A DNA stretch of 64,000 nucleotides from Gramella sp. MT6. GTDB taxonomy: Bacteria; Bacteroidota; Bacteroidia; Flavobacteriales; Flavobacteriaceae. Below, in pieces: positions 60,290-64,000 of this stretch. The notes beneath the pieces are model-generated. The model saw nothing but the letters and a program-made list of their open reading frames with translations. It did no database searches and was not told the origin of the DNA. Numbering within the stretch: position 1 is the first letter of the stretch; each line of letters starts with the position of its first letter. The position numbers and the translations under genes were made by a program. The DNA is taken from NCBI RefSeq assembly GCF_019357415.1, contig NZ_CP048410.1, positions 3,498,501-3,562,500 of the forward strand, in the 5' to 3' direction.

Positions 60290-61270
60290 ATGAAAGCATT
60301 ACAAATAATTAAATACGGAGAAATCAAAGATGGGCTTGCTATAAAAGAGGTGAAAAAACCAACCATAAAATCCAAGGATATTCTAGTGAAAGTAAAAGCA
60401 GCGGCTTTGAATCCCATAGATTATAAAATAGTGCAGGGTCATTTAAAAGATATGGTACCACTGGATCTACCATGCACTATAGGTTTTGATGTAAGTGGCG
60501 TAGTGATCGAAAAAGGTGATGAAGTTGAAGATTTTGAAGTTGGAGATGAGATCTTTTCCAGGGTCCCACAAGAACAAATGGGTACCGTAGCTGAATTCGT
60601 AACAATAAAAAGTGAGCTGGTTGCCAAGAAACCTACTAATATATCTTTCGAAAAAGCATCTGGCTTACCTCTAACAGGACTTACAGCTATGCAGGCACTG
60701 GAAAATGTTGGAATTAAAAAAGATGACAGAATTTTGATACATGCTGGCTCTGGGGGTGTAGGAAGTCTGGCTATCCAATATGCGAAAAAGAAAGGAGCTA
60801 TTGTCTACACCACTACCAGTACCAAAAATGTAGATTGGGTCAAAGCCTTAGGAGCAGACCGTGTTATAGATTATACCAAGGAAGATTATAAAGAAGTTGC
60901 AAAAAACCTGGATATAGTCTTCGATACCATTGGTGATGAGCATACTTTTGATGCTTTTAAAATAATAAAAGATGGCGGAAAAGTATCTACCATAGTGGGT
61001 CCGCCAGATGAAGAAACAGCCAGGCAAATGGGTATTAAGGATTACGAATTGCCAGAGAAACTGGCCAAGCTCATTGAAAAAAAATCTGCCGTATATAAAC
61101 TTACCTGGATGCAACCCAATGCAGAGCAGCTGAAGGAGATCAAAGCAATGGTTGAAAATGGAGATATTAAACCAATTGTAGATCTTATCTACTCGTTTGA
61201 AGATGCAGTTGATGCCTACGAATACCTGGCTAAAGGTAAAGCAAGAGGGAAAGTGATCGTATCTATCTAA
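60290..61270 (+). CDS. NADP-dependent quinone oxidoreductase (MDR family)
   Basis: This 326-residue zinc-free medium-chain dehydrogenase/reductase has a GroES-like domain (ALNPIDYKIVQGHLKD, GFDVSGVVIEKGDEV) and a Rossmann domain with HAGSGGVGSLAIQYAKKKGA. It reduces quinones or enones with NADPH. The tail (YEYLAKGKARGKVIVSI) is typical of the family. It precedes the VOC gene by 32 bases on the same strand. Confidence 0.88.
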   Translation: MKALQIIKYGEIKDGLAIKEVKKPTIKSKDILVKVKAAALNPIDYKIVQGHLKDMVPLDLPCTIGFDVSGVVIEKGDEVEDFEVGDEIFSRVPQEQMGTVAEFVTIKSELVAKKPTNISFEKASGLPLTGLTAMQALENVGIKKDDRILIHAGSGGVGSLAIQYAKKKGAIVYTTTSTKNVDWVKALGADRVIDYTKEDYKEVAKNLDIVFDTIGDEHTFDAFKIIKDGGKVSTIVGPPDEETARQMGIKDYELPEKLAKLIEKKSAVYKLTWMQPNAEQLKEIKAMVENGDIKPIVDLIYSFEDAVDAYEYLAKGKARGKVIVSI

Positions 61271-61302
61271 TATTAAGACTTTGAATTTTAAAAGAATACA
61301 TT

Positions 61303-61812
61303 ATGAATAGTCCAAGGTATCCTAAGTCTTTTTCCCATATAGGGATTACCGTCCCAGATATTAAAAAGGCAGTGAAGTTCTATAAAGAAGTAATGGGCTG
61401 GTATATTATCATGCAACCTTCCGTCGTGAGAAAAGAAAAAGATACCGCAATTGGCCAAATGTGTATCGATGTATTTGGTGAAGATTGGACCAGGTTTGAG
61501 ATTGCTCATATGTCTACCTCAGATGGTATTGGAATTGAGCTTTTCTCTTTTCCGAATGGAAAAAAAGAGGCTCCAGAATTTAATCCATTTAATACAGGGT
61601 TATTCCACTTTTGCGTCCAGGACCCGGATATAGAAGGTCTAATTGAAAAGATAGTTTCGTCTGGCGGAAAACAGCGTATGCCAATTAGAGAGTATTACCC
61701 TAATGAAAAACCCTATCGAATGTGTTATGTAGAAGATCCTTTTGGCATCGTATTCGAAATTTATACCCATAGCTATGAGCTTACCTATTCCGCCGGGGCA
61801 TATAGTGATTAA
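61303..61812 (+). CDS. VOC family (glyoxalase-like) protein
   Basis: This 169-residue protein has two beta-alpha-beta-beta-beta modules. The first opens SHIGITVPDIKKAVKFYKEVMGW (shortened here to ITVPDIKKAVKFYKEV); the second ends MCYVEDPFGIVFEIYTHS. The His near residue 9 and the final Glu near residue 149 are likely metal ligands. It may be a lactoylglutathione lyase-like or dioxygenase-like enzyme; the substrate is unknown. It is likely in one transcript with the quinone oxidoreductase. Confidence 0.82.
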   Translation: MNSPRYPKSFSHIGITVPDIKKAVKFYKEVMGWYIIMQPSVVRKEKDTAIGQMCIDVFGEDWTRFEIAHMSTSDGIGIELFSFPNGKKEAPEFNPFNTGLFHFCVQDPDIEGLIEKIVSSGGKQRMPIREYYPNEKPYRMCYVEDPFGIVFEIYTHSYELTYSAGAYSD

Positions 61813-62115
61813 GTTGATTTAGAATTATAATACCTAAACCCTCCAGTTTTTTCAATAATTAAACTCTGAACAACCCATGTATACTGATTATCAGTTTTTT
61901 ACATATATTTACTATAATTAAAAATTGTTAGCAGATATTTCCCTATCTGTCCTTTTATATTCCGATCTAACTCATTGCTTTTTGACTCTAAGACCCGTTG
62001 ATTCTGTTATATAATAGGTGCTTAAAGGGAAATAATCGTTAAAAACTGAACACTAACTTCCTCTGTAATAGATCAAATTAAAGTTTGAGATATTTCAGGT
62101 TCTAACTTTTATGAT
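61813..62115. other. Intergenic region without a visible gene
   Basis: This 303-base space between two VOC genes holds no convincing reading frame. A tight dyad ACTGATTATCAGT followed by T-rich DNA near 61887-61906 could be a weak terminator, but its loop is too short to be sure. Confidence 0.35.
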
Positions 62116-62487
62116 ATGTCAGATTCAAACAACTTCTCTCACTCGGCAGCAATTTTTCCGGTTAGTGATCTTTCCAAATCCATAGAATTCTATACCAATA
62201 AGCTGGGGTTTGAAAAAACCTTTGAATGGGGTGAACCTATGTATTATGCGGTTGTAAAAAAAGGTGGAGTCGGAATTCATCTTACTAAGCGGTCTGATGG
62301 TGGAAGACCTTCAAAATATCATCGTGCACTTTATATTTTTGTGAACAATATTGATGATGTCTATAAGCATTGCAAAGATGAAAAGATCAAAATCGTCAAC
62401 GATATTGAAGACAGGGATTACAAAATGAAAGATTTTGATATTGAAGATCCGGACGGTTTTATAATAACCTTCGGAAATGGTGATTAA
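62116..62487 (+). CDS. VOC family (glyoxalase/bleomycin-resistance-like) protein
   Basis: This 123-residue single-module-pair VOC protein shows AAIFPVSDLSKSIEFYTNKL at the start, GVGIHLTKRSDGG in the middle and the final DIEDPDGFIITFGNGD. The His and Glu metal ligands of other VOC enzymes are partly conserved (His in GIHLT). It may bind or detoxify a small molecule. Its stop overlaps by four bases the stop region of the convergent cyclase gene. Confidence 0.8.
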   Translation: MSDSNNFSHSAAIFPVSDLSKSIEFYTNKLGFEKTFEWGEPMYYAVVKKGGVGIHLTKRSDGGRPSKYHRALYIFVNNIDDVYKHCKDEKIKIVNDIEDRDYKMKDFDIEDPDGFIITFGNGD

Positions 62488-63812
62488 TTGGTGTATTTCT
62501 TCATTTCGTCGGTCACATAGACTAATACCTGTTCCCAGGCTGAAATAAGATCTGGAGTACTATGTTCTCCAAGTTCCTCTCGTATGGTTTCTATCATAGA
62601 GCTGAGAACTACAGGGTAATGTTCTTCTGTAACTCCATATTTGGCATGGCTTTTACCCAGAAAGGCAAGTCCGGATTCCAGGTGTTCAGGTCTGCTCATT
62701 GAATAAACTATACCTCCAAGCATATGGGTAAGTAATCTTCCCTGGTCCCTCATATTCTTTTTAAAAAGATCCCTGGCTTGAGGCGCTTTTTCAAATACTC
62801 GTTCATAGAATTTCGCGGCAAACCTTTCTTTATTTGAAAATATGTAATCTAATGATTTCTGAAGTTCCAGCTGAGTATCCATTTTTTTGAATCCCTTTAA
62901 CTCATATAACTGACTTTCATGTTCGTGTCCTGCAAACCTGGTTATAAACTCCTCTCCTATTTCAAAGGTATCTTCGGGAACACTTTTATAAACTGAATGG
63001 GAAATAAGTATCCTTGAATTAACCTCTTTATTAAATGACTGAATTCTACTCGCAGTATTGATAGGATCACCAACAATCGCGAGCTGCTTATGCTTGGGAT
63101 GCCCAAGATGACCAATATACGCTCGGCCAAAATTGATCCCGATACCTGTTTTAATCTTAAGATCAAAATCTACAAGTTCCATATGATTCAAATGCTCAAT
63201 GGCATAATACATCCCTAAAGCAGCCCTGGCAGCATCACGACAGTTCTTCTCCCGTGTACCTCCCGAAATTCCGAATAATCCCACGATCTCATCCCCTATG
63301 TACTGATAAATCACACCATTGTTCAATAGAATAGGATCTCCTATAATCGTATAAAACCTGTTCAGGACGTGCGCAATATCGAAGGTGTTATTTTCAAAGG
63401 CCATTTTTGTAAAATTCCTGATATCACAAAATAGAATTGCGATCGCACGTTCTTCAGCCTCTCCATCGGGAACTGTTTCTAATTGAAGCTTATTAACTTC
63501 TGAACTTGTCCATACAAGTCTTTGAATATCTACATCTCCTTTCACATAACACTGGCAGGCAAGCCTGATGGAGGGATCCCATCGCCTGAATTCGGCCATT
63601 TGTTGTTCTTTCAATGTACGCGGAGTCAAATTTGTAGAACCCTGGATAACCCTGATCCTGCAGGTAGAACATCTTCCGTTTCCACCACACTCATGTAAAT
63701 GTGGAATCTGGTTACTTATGGAGCAATCCAGAATAGTAGAATCGGGATCATCATAAGTTACCTTTTGGTCGATGCCTGTATAGGTAATTATTGGTTTTCT
63801 AATCGCTGGCAT
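62484..63812 (-). CDS. Ferredoxin-class III cyclase-globin fusion
   Basis: This protein of about 442 residues is numbered here from an upstream frame start at 63869; ATG 63812 is preferred. It has three parts. A plant-type 2Fe-2S domain has Cys61, Cys67, Cys70 and Cys105. A class III nucleotidyl cyclase domain (about 140-325) has metal Asp149 (FCDIRNFT) and Asp193 (IGDEIVG) and transition-state residues Asn271 and Arg275. A globin-like domain (about 335-460) has proximal-His candidate His408 (GKSHAKYGV). It probably makes cAMP in response to redox state or a heme-bound gas. The three-domain combination is unusual. No partner gene is adjacent. Confidence 0.85.
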   Translation of the reverse strand: MPAIRKPIITYTGIDQKVTYDDPDSTILDCSISNQIPHLHECGGNGRCSTCRIRVIQGSTNLTPRTLKEQQMAEFRRWDPSIRLACQCYVKGDVDIQRLVWTSSEVNKLQLETVPDGEAEERAIAILFCDIRNFTKMAFENNTFDIAHVLNRFYTIIGDPILLNNGVIYQYIGDEIVGLFGISGGTREKNCRDAARAALGMYYAIEHLNHMELVDFDLKIKTGIGINFGRAYIGHLGHPKHKQLAIVGDPINTASRIQSFNKEVNSRILISHSVYKSVPEDTFEIGEEFITRFAGHEHESQLYELKGFKKMDTQLELQKSLDYIFSNKERFAAKFYERVFEKAPQARDLFKKNMRDQGRLLTHMLGGIVYSMSRPEHLESGLAFLGKSHAKYGVTEEHYPVVLSSMIETIREELGEHSTPDLISAWEQVLVYVTDEMKKYTN

Positions 63813-64000
63813 TACCAAATTATTTATTAATAGAAATTTACGATATTTTTCTAAATAACTGTAATTCAATTCAGTGTCTCAATTTCAATTTATTGGTTTT
63901 AGATCTCTAACTTTAAAAAAACATGATTAGGCTTTTAAAAAATTAAGTACATTTAAAAGTAATAATATCGTTTGCTGGCATTATTTCGCAATTATGTATG

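Noticed and set aside
61887..61906. Dyad ACTGATTATCAGT followed by T-rich DNA
   Set aside because: The stem would need a loop of only one base, so it cannot form a standard terminator hairpin.

Overview
The window is AT-rich bacterial DNA with the gene content of a marine-type Flavobacteriaceae (Bacteroidota). This is an inference from several family-level signs: many short lipoprotein leaders, a CusA/CzcA pump fused to its outer-membrane channel, a Bacteroidota-type cydAB pair, DsbD/TlpA thiol modules, and secreted proteins typical of the group. A Gramella/Christiangramia-like genus is plausible but cannot be proven from the sequence. No rRNA, tRNA or CRISPR array was seen.

Layout. 1-12.9 kb is ordinary chromosome: aldo/keto reductase, nitroreductase, an ALDH/SDR couple, a DUF2231/lipoprotein pair beside cydAB, a TauE-type exporter next to a Crp/Fnr regulator, a semialdehyde dehydrogenase and a TerB-like protein. 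13.0-30.9 kb is the striking part: a tyrosine recombinase followed at once by a tandem array of about 15 gene cassettes, nearly all on the + strand. Almost every cassette is followed by an imperfect palindromic repeat, usually 121-145 bp. Each repeat starts with an RYYYAAC-type box and ends with a G/TTRRRY-type box. The first bases of several cassettes are complementary to the start of their own repeat, which is the signature of integron attC sites. An IS110-family element has inserted into one attC, and its non-coding end carries a hairpin whose loop contains the attC target sequence (a candidate bridge RNA). The array decays toward its distal end and finishes at a strong terminator at 31.62 kb. 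A degenerate attC remnant lies alone at 53.1 kb.

31.7-35.7 kb is a minus-strand thiol/sulfur operon (small secreted protein, DoxX-like, DsrE-like, TlpA-like, DsbD). 35.8-46.6 kb holds a CDF-type transporter, secreted proteins, a beta-barrel protein and a heavy-metal RND efflux operon with a pump-channel fusion and a Cys/His-rich secreted protein. 46.9-53 kb has an MltF-type lytic transglycosylase and a 1496-residue tandem UvrA-like protein with four ATPase halves. 53-64 kb has lipoprotein, SIMPL, RidA, DUF2255, amidohydrolase, DUF2541, AtoE, quinone-oxidoreductase and VOC genes, and ends with a ferredoxin-adenylyl cyclase-globin fusion.

How the parts work together. The recombinase and attC repeats look like a sedentary integron that stores unrelated accessory genes: TPR proteins, an NTF2-like protein, DUF2200, MarC, lipoproteins, a propeller protein, an amidohydrolase, an HEIIH metalloprotease-like protein and a cyclase. 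Three matching Crp/Fnr-type palindromes (TGTAAC-N4-GTTACA class) lie upstream of the 1.4 kb membrane protein, the TauE exporter and the 35.7 kb thiol operon, so the local Crp/Fnr protein may control a small redox/sulfur regulon.
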